DNA from: Gimesia aquarii
GTDB taxonomy: Bacteria > Planctomycetota > Planctomycetia > Planctomycetales > Planctomycetaceae
Direction: 5' to 3'
Assembly (NCBI RefSeq): GCF_007748195.1
Contig: NZ_CP037920.1
Span: 4,911,800 to 4,975,799 of the forward strand
DNA: 64,000 nt
The notes under the pieces were generated by a model. That model was not told the origin of the DNA. It was given only the letters and a program-made list of their open reading frames with translations, and did not search any database. The stretch's first letter is position 1. Each line of letters opens with the position of its first letter. Positions 36,284 through 45,613 of the stretch are shown here, piece after piece. A program made the translations under genes and the position numbers.

Positions 36284-37837
36284 ATGAATAACAATAAACC
36301 ACTGTTTATTGCGAGTTTTATGACACTCATTGCCGCCGGCGTGGGTTTCGCAATCCGAGGAGGTATCCTGGCGGACTGGGGTGCCCAATACGGTTTTACC
36401 AAACTGGAACTGGGAACAATTACTGGAGGCGGCCTTGTTGGTTTCGGAATTGTGATTTTATTAGCCAGCCTCATTACCGACAATGTTGGTTACAAACCAA
36501 TCTTGCTGTTGGCTTTTATATTACACGTACTTTCTGCATTAGTGACTTTTGCGGCAACTCCGATTTTCGAATCCGTAGGTAAGGATGGAACTTACTGGTG
36601 TCTCTACGTTGGTATGTTTATGTTTGCCGTTGCGAATGGTCTCTGTGAAGCGGTAATTAATCCACTCGTTGCCACTCTCTACCCTAAACAGAAAACCCAC
36701 TACCTGAATATTTTACATGCAGGCTGGCCTGGCGGATTGATTATTGGTGGAATCATCGCTGCAATATATGGTAATTTAAAAGGAACGATTCCCGGGCTCC
36801 GCTGGGAAATACCTATGGCGGTCTTTTTGATTCCGACTCTGATTTATGGATTCATTGTCATTAAAGAAAAGTTCCCACTTTCGGAGGCTAAATCTGCCGG
36901 CGTAAGCTATGGACAGATGCTGATGACATTTGCCAGTCCATTACTTATATTCTTACTCTTCTTACATGCTTGTGTGGGATACGTAGAGCTAGGAACTGAT
37001 AGCTGGATTGCGAGTATTACAGATTCTATTCTGACTGGTCAGGGACTGATTCTATTCGTTTATGCATCCCTGATCATGTTTGTCCTGCGATTCTTTGCTG
37101 GTCCGATTGTAGAAAGAATTAACCCGCTGGGTCTGCTCTGTGTGAGTGCATGCTTTGGCGCTGTTGGCTTATACATGATTGGCTCTTTTGAAGCTGCTTA
37201 TATGATCTGGATCGCGGTCACCGTGTATGGTCTAGGAAAAACTTTTCTCTGGCCAACCATGCTTGGTGTCGTTGGCGAACGTTTCCCTCAAGGGGGCGCG
37301 ATTACTATGGGAGCGATGGGCGGTATTGGAATGCTTTCCGCCGGTCTCTTGGGTGGTCCTGGAATTGGTTATAATCAAGACTATTACGCTACCAAAGATC
37401 TGGAAAAACTCTCACCTCAAGCATATGAACGGTATTCCGTCGCAGAGAAAAGTGGCTTCTTGTTTTTGCCCAAGATTAAAGGGCTCGATGGAGCCAAAGT
37501 TAGTGTTCTTAACAACGATGGTAAAGATTTGGAAGAAACCGTCACACAACTAAAAAAAGAAGGTAAACCGGATAAAAATATTACCGCACTTAATGAATGG
37601 TGGCAGGGTGCAAAGAAATATGCTTCTGAAGATAAGGGGCCTGTAGATGAAGCCGGGATCTATGGTGGTCGGATGGCTTTGAAGTGTACGGCGTTAGTGC
37701 CCCTGATCATGGCCATTGGTTACTTTATTCTCGTCTTATACTTCCGCTCCAAGGGTGGATATCAGGTTGAGGTTCTCCACGGCGAAGAACCCATCGGTGA
37801 GCACTATACTGGCGGCATTGAAGGCCCCATCGAATAA
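36284..37837 (+). CDS. MFS transporter with large soluble insertion
   Basis: This 517-residue major-facilitator protein has about 12 hydrophobic helices. The early sequence G-F-A-I-R-G-G-I-L-A-D-W-G (about 20-32) and A-N-G-L-C-E-A-V-I-N-P (about 117-127) fit sugar/nucleoside-type MFS members. A polar stretch of about 100 residues (about 362-462; Lys/Asp-rich) is inserted before the last two helices, which is unusual and probably forms an extramembrane domain. The substrate is unknown. It is followed by a strong hairpin terminator, so it is probably monocistronic. Confidence 0.85.
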   Translation: MNNNKPLFIASFMTLIAAGVGFAIRGGILADWGAQYGFTKLELGTITGGGLVGFGIVILLASLITDNVGYKPILLLAFILHVLSALVTFAATPIFESVGKDGTYWCLYVGMFMFAVANGLCEAVINPLVATLYPKQKTHYLNILHAGWPGGLIIGGIIAAIYGNLKGTIPGLRWEIPMAVFLIPTLIYGFIVIKEKFPLSEAKSAGVSYGQMLMTFASPLLIFLLFLHACVGYVELGTDSWIASITDSILTGQGLILFVYASLIMFVLRFFAGPIVERINPLGLLCVSACFGAVGLYMIGSFEAAYMIWIAVTVYGLGKTFLWPTMLGVVGERFPQGGAITMGAMGGIGMLSAGLLGGPGIGYNQDYYATKDLEKLSPQAYERYSVAEKSGFLFLPKIKGLDGAKVSVLNNDGKDLEETVTQLKKEGKPDKNITALNEWWQGAKKYASEDKGPVDEAGIYGGRMALKCTALVPLIMAIGYFILVLYFRSKGGYQVEVLHGEEPIGEHYTGGIEGPIE

Positions 37838-37870
37838 CGGCAGATACGCTTAATCTGTAGATCACTTTTG

Positions 37871-37902
37871 ACGACCATCTGAATTCAGGTGGTCGTTTTT
37901 TC
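37871..37902 (+). terminator. Rho-independent terminator after MFS gene
   Basis: A 12-bp near-perfect stem (ACGACCATCTGA pairs with TCAGGTGGTCGT, one G-T pair) is followed by a seven-T run. It ends the transcript of the MFS gene on the plus strand. Confidence 0.9.
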
Positions 37903-38039
37903 TTCAAATCAATACAGCGGAATCACTTAGAAATGAGAGTCCATTTCTCTTCGTAGAGGCTTGCACCAGACAAAGCTCGAAATTGATGGAAAGGACCGGC
38001 TCGAAAAGATGCAAAACGGCATTCATTAACGTCAATGGG

Positions 38040-38068
38040 TTGACTTTTTGAGCAATAGCTGGATAACA
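38040..38068 (+). promoter_or_regulatory. Possible promoter of the thrC operon
   Basis: TTGACT (38040-38045) and ATAACA (38063-38068) are separated by 17 bases, about 74 bases before the threonine synthase ATG. The -10 match is partial. The remaining 38069-38141 leader shows no recognised riboswitch. Confidence 0.3.
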
Positions 38069-38141
38069 GAACTATATTATCCCAAAGATTTTACAACTAT
38101 ATACTCGTCGATACTTCGTCTAAAGCGACAGGTTTTACTAA

Positions 38142-39371
38142 ATGCACGATTCGTTCCCGGAGACTCCTACTTTTGTAACCCATCTTGAATGTGGTATGGA
38201 ACACGACCACTATGCAGCCGATCAATTGCACGGTCTTTCACAGGCAGGAAAACCACTACTGGTTAAATACGATTTAAACCAAATTGCAGAGTCAGTCTCT
38301 CAATCGGACCTGGCAAGCCGCCAAGCAAATCTCTGGCGTTACCGAGAATTCCTGCCGGTTCGTAAATCAGAAAATATTGTCAGTTTGGGAGAAATTCAAA
38401 CTCCGTTGATCCCTGCGCCGAATTTGCGGGGAGGTAAAGGTTCCATCTGGATCAAAGATGAGGGACGGCTCCCCACCGGTTCGTTTAAAGCACGCGGACT
38501 TTGTATGGCAGTCTCAATGGCGAAAGAACTTGGCGTTACAAAAGTAGCCATGCCCACAAATGGTAATGCCGGCTCAGCACTAGCTGCCTACGGAACACGT
38601 GCCGGTATGAAGTCTTATATATTCTGCCCAGAAGATACCCCCGAAATCAATGTGCGTGAGATTGCCGCGCAAGGTGCACAGGTCTGGCGGGTCAACGGAT
38701 TGATCAATGACTGTGGCAAGATCGTTGCACAGGGAAAAGAATCTGTAGGCTGGTTTGATTTCTCAACACTCAAAGAACCCTATCGTATTGAAGGTAAAAA
38801 AACGATGGGCCTGGAACTGGCAGACCAGATGGGATGGCAGGTTCCCGATGTCATTTTTTATCCCACCGGCGGCGGAACCGGTCTGATTGGTATGTGGAAA
38901 GCCTTTAACGAACTCAAAGAAATCGGCTGGCTGACAGGAAAACTGCCTCGCATGGTCGCCGTTCAGGCTACTGGATGCGCTCCAATGGTAAAAGCATATG
39001 ACGAAGGTAAAGAACACGCCGATCTCTGGGAAAATGCACATACTGTAGCAGCAGGTATTCGTGTACCTGTTGCCGTTGGTGATTTTCTAATCTTGCGGGC
39101 AGTCCGGGAAAGCCAAGGGTTCGCGACTGCCGTGGATGATGCGCAAATAACCGCAGCATTAGACGAAGTCTCCCGTCAGGAAGGCTTCCTGATGTGCCCG
39201 GAAGGGGCCGCAACTTATGCAGCATATAAGCAGGAACTCGCATCAGGACGTATCAGCCCCGATGAAAGCGCTGTCTTATTTAATTGTGCGTCTGGTTTGA
39301 AATACGAACTCCCCCCCGCTGATCAGTCTATCGATATCACTCAGCCGATTGACTTCTCTCTTTTTATCTGA
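38142..39371 (+). CDS. thrC: Threonine synthase-family PLP enzyme
   Basis: This 409-residue fold-type II PLP protein has schiff-base K116 in P-T-G-S-F-K-A-R-G, the phosphate-loop N-G-N-A-G-S (about 140-145) and P-T-G-G-G-T-G-L-I-G (about 245-254). The N-terminal H-L-E-C-G is also typical of ThrC. It would convert O-phosphohomoserine to threonine. It is the first gene of a four-gene string with a 2-hydroxyacid dehydrogenase and two membrane transporters, an unusual context for threonine synthesis. A related PLP beta-elimination/replacement role, such as a cysteate-synthase-like reaction, is conceivable. The family is certain; the exact substrate less so. Confidence 0.85.
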   Translation: MHDSFPETPTFVTHLECGMEHDHYAADQLHGLSQAGKPLLVKYDLNQIAESVSQSDLASRQANLWRYREFLPVRKSENIVSLGEIQTPLIPAPNLRGGKGSIWIKDEGRLPTGSFKARGLCMAVSMAKELGVTKVAMPTNGNAGSALAAYGTRAGMKSYIFCPEDTPEINVREIAAQGAQVWRVNGLINDCGKIVAQGKESVGWFDFSTLKEPYRIEGKKTMGLELADQMGWQVPDVIFYPTGGGTGLIGMWKAFNELKEIGWLTGKLPRMVAVQATGCAPMVKAYDEGKEHADLWENAHTVAAGIRVPVAVGDFLILRAVRESQGFATAVDDAQITAALDEVSRQEGFLMCPEGAATYAAYKQELASGRISPDESAVLFNCASGLKYELPPADQSIDITQPIDFSLFI

Positions 39372-39413
39372 AATGTATAATCTTATTGAAATACCAGAGT
39401 GGAAAGCGTTGAG

Positions 39414-40364
39414 ATGAACGATGTTCTAGTAACTGAGAATATTCAAGGGGTGGCCATGAATCGCCTCATAAAGGATCTTGACGTCGAATTCGATGAATAC
39501 CTCTGGCAAAATAGAGATTTACTCAAACAGAAAATCCAAGAAACCCAAGCTTTAATCGTAAGAAATCAGACACAAGTCAACCAGGAGCTGATTGATGCTG
39601 CTCCTCATTTGAAAATCGTTGCACGAGCAGGCGCTGGTCTCGATAATGTTGATACAAAGTATGCACACGAAAAAGGGATCGTGGTCTGTTTCACTCCTGA
39701 TGCAAATTCTCTCTCGGTAGCAGAGCTAGCAATTGGCTTGATGCTTTCCTTGTTACGAAAGATCCCTGAAGCACGACAGGACACTCTGACAGGAGGCTGG
39801 AATCGACTCAAGTTTACCGGTTCTGAACTTTATGGTAAGACATTCGGCCTGATTGGGATGGGTCGCATTGGAACTTTAACAGCGACTCGCGCTCACGCAT
39901 TCGGAATGAAAATTATTGCGGCGGATCCCTATCTTTCTGCAGATGCACCGCAACTCGAACAATTAAACGGACAACTTGTGCCTTTGGATGAACTGCTTTC
40001 CCAGGCAGATGTCGTCTCCTGTCATAGTCCTTTGACACCGAATACCAGAAAAATGTTGACTTATCAGCATTTTTGCAAAATGAAACCAGACGCATTTTTT
40101 ATCAACACCTCACGTGGAGAAGTAGTCGACGAACACGGCCTGACGCAAGCACTTCTGGAACATAAACTGGCCGGTGCGGCGCTGGATGTCAGAGAAACCG
40201 AGCCTCCCCTGCAAAGTCCTTTAAACCAGATGGAAAACGTTATCTTAACTCCCCATATCGCCGCCTTTACTCTTGAAGCACAAAACCGCGTGGTTGAGTC
40301 TGTTTGTAAAGATGTGCGTTTAGTGCTGAGCGGACAAAAAGCGATCAATGTTTTTGAACCTTAA
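39414..40364 (+). CDS. D-isomer-specific 2-hydroxyacid dehydrogenase (SerA-like)
   Basis: I start at ATG 39414 (316 residues); a GTG at 39399 would add only five codons. The N-terminal and C-terminal substrate-domain parts flank an NAD-binding domain with G-L-I-G-M-G-R-I-G-T (about 143-152). Catalytic-region motifs are N-T-S-R-G-E-V-V-D (about 228), a Glu in the E-T-E-P-P segment and H in T-P-H-I-A-A-F (about 280). It resembles 3-phosphoglycerate dehydrogenase without the ACT domain, so it may act on phosphoglycerate or another hydroxyacid. It lies 42 bases after thrC and 18 bases before the next transporter. Confidence 0.85.
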   Translation: MNDVLVTENIQGVAMNRLIKDLDVEFDEYLWQNRDLLKQKIQETQALIVRNQTQVNQELIDAAPHLKIVARAGAGLDNVDTKYAHEKGIVVCFTPDANSLSVAELAIGLMLSLLRKIPEARQDTLTGGWNRLKFTGSELYGKTFGLIGMGRIGTLTATRAHAFGMKIIAADPYLSADAPQLEQLNGQLVPLDELLSQADVVSCHSPLTPNTRKMLTYQHFCKMKPDAFFINTSRGEVVDEHGLTQALLEHKLAGAALDVRETEPPLQSPLNQMENVILTPHIAAFTLEAQNRVVESVCKDVRLVLSGQKAINVFEP

Positions 40365-40382
40365 TCTGAGAGAATCAGCTTG

Positions 40383-41834
40383 ATGCAGAACGAACTGAAA
40401 GAAGACAAATGGTATCATGGTATTTCTCGTTACCAATGGCTCGTGCTGACGATCGCTTCTCTTGGTTGGGTTTTTGATGTCTTCGAAGGACAAATCTTCG
40501 TCGCCAGCATGAACGAAGCCATGCCCTCTCTCATTAAAACAGAACCATTAGATGAAGTAGCCCAAAAGGATCCCATTGCTGTTGAGGAACATCAAAAAGA
40601 GATTAAAGGTCGACTGGCTCTTTACAATAATGTCGCCTTAGGCGCTTTTTTGATTGGAGGCGCTTTGGGAGGCATCGCATTTGGTGCTTTAAGCGACCGG
40701 ATTGGTCGCAAAAAGACAATGTCACTGACAATCTTATTCTACTCATTATTTACATGTCTCTCTGCGTTTTCCCAAGAATGGTGGCAGCTCGCTGGTTTTC
40801 GTTTTCTGGTCGCGTTAGGAGTAGGAGGCGAATGGGCAGTTGCCAGTACATTAGTTGCAGAATCGTTTCCCCCTAAAGCGCGCGCACGGGTTGGCAGTAT
40901 CTTTCATGCATCAAGTGTTCTTGGAACATACCTCGCGATTCTGGCTGGTGCGTTTATCATTGGGAACGAAAGTATTCTCGAGTATGCCAAGGAAGCAGGT
41001 TATCCCAGTCTTCCTTGGCGAATCGGATTTGCATTAGGAGTTGTGCCTTCATTTTTGATCATCTGGATTCGGCGATCCTTGAAAGAACCGGATTCCTGGA
41101 AACATGCACAGGAAACTGCAAAACAAGATACCAGCCAATCGATGGGCAGCATTAGTAATCTGTTTTTACCGCAATTTATAAAGAGCACATGCATTGGAGT
41201 CCTCTTAGCAGCGATCGGACTGGCAACATTCTGGGGGGTGCACATCTATGGCAAAAATGTTTTTTTGAACTCGGTCAAAAAAGACTATGTCATTGAACAC
41301 TTTGAGGGGCAAATAGATGTACCGAAAGAACAAAAAGACGAATATTTTCAAACTATCAAAGCGACTTTAAAAAAGTGGGAGATGCTGGGCATGTTTCTGG
41401 CAACAACCGGTGGAGGATTGGGGCTCTTAGCATTTGGGCCGCTTTGTGAATGGTTTGGAAGGCGGGGGGCGTTTTTTCTATTTCACGTTGGTGGGCTGAT
41501 CAGCACGGTGTTGCTTTTTCAAGTCTTCAATAATACCGTTGTCATCGGCTGTTTTCTACCTGTATTTGGCTTTCTGACTTTAGGTATGCATGCTGGTTAT
41601 GCAATTTACTTCCCGGAACTTTATCCCACACGTCTCAGAGGAACAGGAACAGGATTCTGCTTCAATGCAGGACGCATTCTTGCGGCTCCCATCTTGTTTA
41701 TTAGTGGTTGGATGCAAAAAGACTGGGGATATACCCTGGCACAAACTGCAACAATCCTTAGTATGCTCTATATTATTGGAGCTATCCTGCCCTTCTTTGC
41801 CAAAGAAACCAAAGGTAGTGCATTGATGGAATAA
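40383..41834 (+). CDS. MFS transporter, metabolite:H+ symporter-like
   Basis: This 483-residue protein starts at ATG 40383 with GAGAGA just upstream. It has 12 predicted helices and the MFS loop G-A-L-S-D-R-I-G-R-K-K-T (about 100-111). The later E-L-Y-P-T-R-L-R-G-T-G-T-G segment (about 417-429) is characteristic of sugar/aromatic-acid symporters. Polar insertions of about 30-40 residues sit after helix 1 and in the middle loop. With an adjacent dehydrogenase it is a plausible uptake system for a hydroxy or amino acid. The substrate is unknown. Confidence 0.85.
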   Translation: MQNELKEDKWYHGISRYQWLVLTIASLGWVFDVFEGQIFVASMNEAMPSLIKTEPLDEVAQKDPIAVEEHQKEIKGRLALYNNVALGAFLIGGALGGIAFGALSDRIGRKKTMSLTILFYSLFTCLSAFSQEWWQLAGFRFLVALGVGGEWAVASTLVAESFPPKARARVGSIFHASSVLGTYLAILAGAFIIGNESILEYAKEAGYPSLPWRIGFALGVVPSFLIIWIRRSLKEPDSWKHAQETAKQDTSQSMGSISNLFLPQFIKSTCIGVLLAAIGLATFWGVHIYGKNVFLNSVKKDYVIEHFEGQIDVPKEQKDEYFQTIKATLKKWEMLGMFLATTGGGLGLLAFGPLCEWFGRRGAFFLFHVGGLISTVLLFQVFNNTVVIGCFLPVFGFLTLGMHAGYAIYFPELYPTRLRGTGTGFCFNAGRILAAPILFISGWMQKDWGYTLAQTATILSMLYIIGAILPFFAKETKGSALME

Positions 41835-41874
41835 CAACTCCCTCCTGCTGCGTTCACTTTCGCTTAACCGGGTA

Positions 41875-42741
41875 ATGCATCCCTGCATCACTCATTATGA
41901 CTTGTATACGATAATGATGTTTTCTGATCCACAATTGTGGTTAATAGTTCTTTCAATTGTTTTCATTGCGGCTTTGATTCAGGGTATCATCGGGTTTGGA
42001 TATGCGATTGTCGCGATGGCTACTCTGCCGTTAGTGATTAATTTTCGCGAGGCAAACTTACTGGTCGCCTTCAGTATTGTATTGCCTGTCATCTGGATTT
42101 TCTGGAATTATCGTCGGCACTCTAATGCCCGGATTCTGGCAGGCGCGATTATTGGTTCGCTGATCGGCTTACCATTGGGTATGCTTGTCTTCACACTCGT
42201 TAAAATTGATCTTCTGGTGCGGGGCACCGGTCTGGTGATTCTGTTAATTACAATTGACGGATTTTTCAAACGAACACCCGCTGTTATGGAAGGACAGCAA
42301 AACCCAACATCTCTCTGGGGTACTTTTGCCGGTTTTTGTAGTGGATTCCTTGCGGGTACAACAAGTATTGCGGGGCCTCCGATCGTGATCTATGCAATTC
42401 GTCAACCCTGGACTCAAGATCAATATAAGGGGTTCATTTTCGGTTTTTTTATTTTGATCTCCATCTCTCGAGTCATTGGACTATCATTAATGGGATGGGC
42501 AACTTCAGAAGTGTTGCTAACCACCTGCATCCTTATTCCAGTTGTCATTTTGGGTATGAAACTGGGGACGCTTTTGGGACCACAAATTAATCCGGTGTTA
42601 TTCAAACGATGTCTACTATCACTGCTGGGCGTTTTCTCGCTATATATGCTCATTATGGGCAGTTCGCCTCGTGCTGACTCCACTGAATTAAAAGTCGATC
42701 TTTCCAAACGCCCCTTCCTGAAAAAGCAAATAGACGATTAA
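41875..42741 (+). CDS. TauE/SafE-family sulfite/organic-anion exporter
   Basis: This 288-residue membrane protein has eight helices and the typical first segment A-A-L-I-Q-G-I-I-G-F-G-Y-A-I-V, with a mid-protein G-T-T-S-I-A-G-P-P-I-V-I-Y (about 161-173). Both are TauE/SafE landmarks. The start is unsettled: 41875 or the Met at 41914, where the first helix begins soon after. Family members export sulfite, sulfoacetate or other sulfur-containing anions. It is the last gene of the thrC string and its stop overlaps the convergent arsenosugar glycosyltransferase end by four bases. Confidence 0.85.
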   Translation: MHPCITHYDLYTIMMFSDPQLWLIVLSIVFIAALIQGIIGFGYAIVAMATLPLVINFREANLLVAFSIVLPVIWIFWNYRRHSNARILAGAIIGSLIGLPLGMLVFTLVKIDLLVRGTGLVILLITIDGFFKRTPAVMEGQQNPTSLWGTFAGFCSGFLAGTTSIAGPPIVIYAIRQPWTQDQYKGFIFGFFILISISRVIGLSLMGWATSEVLLTTCILIPVVILGMKLGTLLGPQINPVLFKRCLLSLLGVFSLYMLIMGSSPRADSTELKVDLSKRPFLKKQIDD

Positions 42742-43433
42742 GAATCAAACGAGTTCCTGTTCCGAATCCATTCAAGAACCTGTTGTTGTTCCCAGAGAAG
42801 ATTGTTATCAATTTCGACCTGCTGTTCAATCATTTCAAGTTCATTAATCGTATCGACATCGGTCAAGAGGGGAAGTTTATGGATCTTCCCGCGTCTTTGA
42901 ATCTGCTCAAGCAACTTTTCGGTAGTATTTGAAGCGCTATAGGGAATATTGAGCCATTCTTTCTGAGTCAGACTGACCTGGCTACCAAACAAATAAAAAC
43001 CACCATCAATGGCTGGTCCAATTACGAATTGAGGCTGATCAGTTTTTTTTGAGAGGAGTTCAATGGCTTCTAACAGATAACTAACTGGAAGTTGAGGACT
43101 GTCCGCGCCAAGAAAGATAATATAATCGTGCGCATCGAACAGGCACTGATCAATGTGCGCCAGACGCATCCCTAAATCACCTGTTCCTTGAAAAACAGTG
43201 GAAAACTGTTTCCAGATCGGACTCGACAGCGCCGGTTCCTCAGCAACTGCCCAATAAGGAACAACAGGTTCTCGTTCTGAAACATATCGAACCACTGCCT
43301 CCACCGCTTTAGCTGAAAGTGTATGGAATTGTTCTGCCTGAGTTTGCCCGATGGATTGAGCCAATCTGGTTTTTAAAGGCGAAAAACCAGGAGTTTTTAC
43401 GAAGATGGCGATTGCGCCTTGCCTTGCTACCAT
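42738..43433 (-). CDS. DUF2064/TIGR04282-type arsenosugar glycosyltransferase
   Basis: I choose ATG 43433 (231 residues), which begins right before the family's first strand A-I-A-I-F-V-K-T-P and overlaps the upstream glycosyltransferase stop by seven bases. A longer frame extends into that gene. Family motifs include T-R-L-A-Q-S-I-G, F-L-G-A-D-S-P-Q-L-P (the D-S-P metal/nucleotide site), P-A-I-D-G-G-F-Y and L-T-D-V-D-T-I-N-E-L. Proteins of this type are paired with ArsM and ArsS in arsenosugar loci and probably help build the ribosyl part. It is co-transcribed with the neighbouring GT2 gene. Confidence 0.87.
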   Translation of the reverse strand: MVARQGAIAIFVKTPGFSPLKTRLAQSIGQTQAEQFHTLSAKAVEAVVRYVSEREPVVPYWAVAEEPALSSPIWKQFSTVFQGTGDLGMRLAHIDQCLFDAHDYIIFLGADSPQLPVSYLLEAIELLSKKTDQPQFVIGPAIDGGFYLFGSQVSLTQKEWLNIPYSASNTTEKLLEQIQRRGKIHKLPLLTDVDTINELEMIEQQVEIDNNLLWEQQQVLEWIRNRNSFDS

Positions 43434-44212
43434 GAACCAATACGTTCTTTTAACAAAAGAATAAATTGTGGAATGGCCTGATTTACCGTAAGTACAAGAT
43501 GCGTGGCAGTGATTTTCAACCAACCTTGTTGCTGATATTTTCTGGAACTGGTTTCAATCGTTGCTCCAGTGCATTTTAAACGAATTCTATTTCGTCGCGC
43601 TTTCCAGACCAAAAGATGGTCTTCTCCATAAGAGACCGATTCATCGTAACCACCAAGTTCAAAAAACAGATCACGTTTCAGACAAAGCCCCTGATCTCCA
43701 AATGGAATCCCCAAATAATGTGAACGAAAAAAAACCCCCCATCTGTTGAGTTGCATTAGAAAATGGCTCTGGTCATGAAATTTTAAATTAAAATAATGCA
43801 AAGCATCAGGGCTCGACTTCAAAGACTGTATCAAAAATCGAACTGCTGGTTCATTCAACCGCGAATCCGAATGCAAAAATAAAAGATAAGGACAATGCGA
43901 TTCAGATGCCCCTCGGTTCATTTGAACTGCTCTGCCAGTCGAAGAACGATCCCAATGACTTCGACCACTAATCGCGAACTGATGTACCAGTTTTTCAAAC
44001 TCAGTCGGTTGGTTACCATTACCGATAAATAAAAATTCAGTCGAGTCCGGAAAAAAAGGTAAATCCTTGATTAATGCTTTCCAATGATCTTCACCATCCA
44101 GAACAGGAATCACTACGGAAAGCTGAGGCTCTGAAACCATCTCGTGACTTGAACTCATTTTTTTCGGGTCGAACTTGTAAAATGTGATTTGATTCACAGT
44201 TTTTTTGTCCAT
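43427..44212 (-). CDS. GT2/TIGR04283-type arsenosugar glycosyltransferase
   Basis: The likely starts are ATG 44212 (261 residues, used here) or ATG 44158; the open frame continues to 44263 without support. The GT-A core begins with L-S-V-V-I-P-V-L-D, and later motifs are F-L-H-S-D-S-R-L (the D-x-D-type site), G-I-P-F-G-D-Q-G-L and L-G-G-Y-D-E-S, all typical of TIGR04283 enzymes found beside ArsM/ArsS. It would transfer a sugar or glyceryl-like unit in the arsenosugar pathway. It is divergent from arsM across a region with a conspicuous dyad. Confidence 0.87.
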   Translation of the reverse strand: MDKKTVNQITFYKFDPKKMSSSHEMVSEPQLSVVIPVLDGEDHWKALIKDLPFFPDSTEFLFIGNGNQPTEFEKLVHQFAISGRSHWDRSSTGRAVQMNRGASESHCPYLLFLHSDSRLNEPAVRFLIQSLKSSPDALHYFNLKFHDQSHFLMQLNRWGVFFRSHYLGIPFGDQGLCLKRDLFFELGGYDESVSYGEDHLLVWKARRNRIRLKCTGATIETSSRKYQQQGWLKITATHLVLTVNQAIPQFILLLKERIGSW

Positions 44213-44279
44213 AATAATGGATACTATAAATATCACAAAGTCGCTATCTCTCTGGAACAACAATATTTCTCGACTTCTT

Positions 44280-44303
44280 TGACATGATTATACTAACATG
44301 TCA
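44280..44303. promoter_or_regulatory. 24-bp dyad operator candidate in the ars divergent region
   Basis: TGACATG (44280-44286) and CATGTCA (44297-44303) are perfect inverted repeats around an AT-rich 10-base spacer that holds TATACT. TTGACA lies across the left arm at 44279-44284, and a second palindrome, TAGATCTA (44306-44313), follows. The site is between the divergent arsenosugar genes, as expected for an arsenic-responsive repressor operator, though no regulator gene is adjacent. Confidence 0.5.
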
Positions 44304-44381
44304 TTTAGATCTAGATCGTAATCAAGGTTCTTCCGGGAATTCAACAGACTGATATTGGAATTGAAAGGAACTCAGACAACC

Positions 44382-45560
44382 ATGAATTCAGTGAACACAC
44401 ATCAGATTTCCACAGAAGAAGAATCTGTTTATTCACGTTACGCCGATGCTGCAAATCAAAAAGAACCAGCTCTGTGTTGCCCTGTTGAATACAACACCGA
44501 ATACTTATCAATCATTCCCGAGGAAATTCTAGAACGTGATTATGGCTGTGGCGATCCGACTCCTTATCTTTCGGCAGGTGATACAGTTGTCGATCTGGGT
44601 TCAGGAGGTGGAAAAATTTGTTACATCGCCTCTCAAATTGTTGGAGCTGAAGGAAAAGTGATTGGAGTCGACTGTAATGCCGAAATGTTGTCACTAGCCA
44701 GAAAATACCAACAACAGGTTTCCGATCGACTGGGATTCGCAAATGTCGAATTCCGTTGTGGCTTGATTCAAGACTTAAAATTGGATCTAGATCAGCTAAA
44801 TCAGGAATTGTCTTCCAACCCGATTGACAGTCATGCCCGTTGGCTGGCATTGAGGAATCTCGAAGAACGTCTACGTCAGGAAGCTCCCATGATTGTAGAT
44901 GAGAGCGCCGACTGCGTCATTTCTAATTGTGTCCTGAATCTGGTCCGTGAAAGTGACCGCAGTCAACTGCTGGAAGAAGTCTTTCGCGTTTTAAAACGTG
45001 GTGGCAAAGCTGTGATTAGTGACATCGTCTGTGATGAAGACGTCCCCCAACACCTGAAACAAGATCCCACGCTCTGGTCGGGCTGTCTCTCAGGTGCTTT
45101 TCGTGAAGATGAGTTTTTAAAAGCGTTTGAGAATGCCGGCTTTCATGGCATCGAAATTCTCAAACGCGAAGAAACTCCCTGGCAAACCATTGAAGGAATT
45201 GAATTCCGCTCAATCACGGTCTCAGCCTATAAAGGCAAACAAGGACCGTGCCTCGAAAGAAATCAAGCAATGGTTTATCGTGGACCATTTAAAAAAGTTG
45301 AAGACGATGATAATCATATTTACTTTCGAGGACAACGAATTGCTGTTTGCGATAAAACCTATCAATTACTACAAGCTCCCCCTTATGAGGGACACTTTAT
45401 TCCCGTTGAACCTTATCAGAATATACCTCTAGACGAAGCCCAGGAAATGGACTGTCGGCGAAATGTTGTTCGACACCCTCGAGAAACTAAGGGCAAAAAC
45501 TATGATTTAACAAGTGAAATCATGGAATCCTGTTGCAGTCCTGATAGTGGGTGTTGTTAA
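44382..45560 (+). CDS. arsM: ArsM-type arsenite methyltransferase
   Basis: I use ATG 44382 (392 residues), which follows an AAAGGA site; a TTG at 44355 is possible. The SAM-binding loop is V-V-D-L-G-S-G-G-G-K (about 69-78). Three Cys residues sit in the expected ArsM contexts: C56 in Y-G-C-G-D-P, C183 in S-N-C-V-L-N-L and C235 in S-G-C-L-S-G-A, which bind As(III). C32-C33 add another thiol pair. The C terminus ends in a Cys-rich E-S-C-C-S-P-D-S-G-C-C tail. It methylates arsenite, supplying dimethylarsenite to ArsS. The length and C-terminal half fit the version found in arsenosugar loci. Confidence 0.92.
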   Translation: MNSVNTHQISTEEESVYSRYADAANQKEPALCCPVEYNTEYLSIIPEEILERDYGCGDPTPYLSAGDTVVDLGSGGGKICYIASQIVGAEGKVIGVDCNAEMLSLARKYQQQVSDRLGFANVEFRCGLIQDLKLDLDQLNQELSSNPIDSHARWLALRNLEERLRQEAPMIVDESADCVISNCVLNLVRESDRSQLLEEVFRVLKRGGKAVISDIVCDEDVPQHLKQDPTLWSGCLSGAFREDEFLKAFENAGFHGIEILKREETPWQTIEGIEFRSITVSAYKGKQGPCLERNQAMVYRGPFKKVEDDDNHIYFRGQRIAVCDKTYQLLQAPPYEGHFIPVEPYQNIPLDEAQEMDCRRNVVRHPRETKGKNYDLTSEIMESCCSPDSGCC

Positions 45561-45613
45561 ATAAAAGACATGACAGAAGATTTCATTCTGCAATCATCTT
45601 ATCAGGAAGATAT

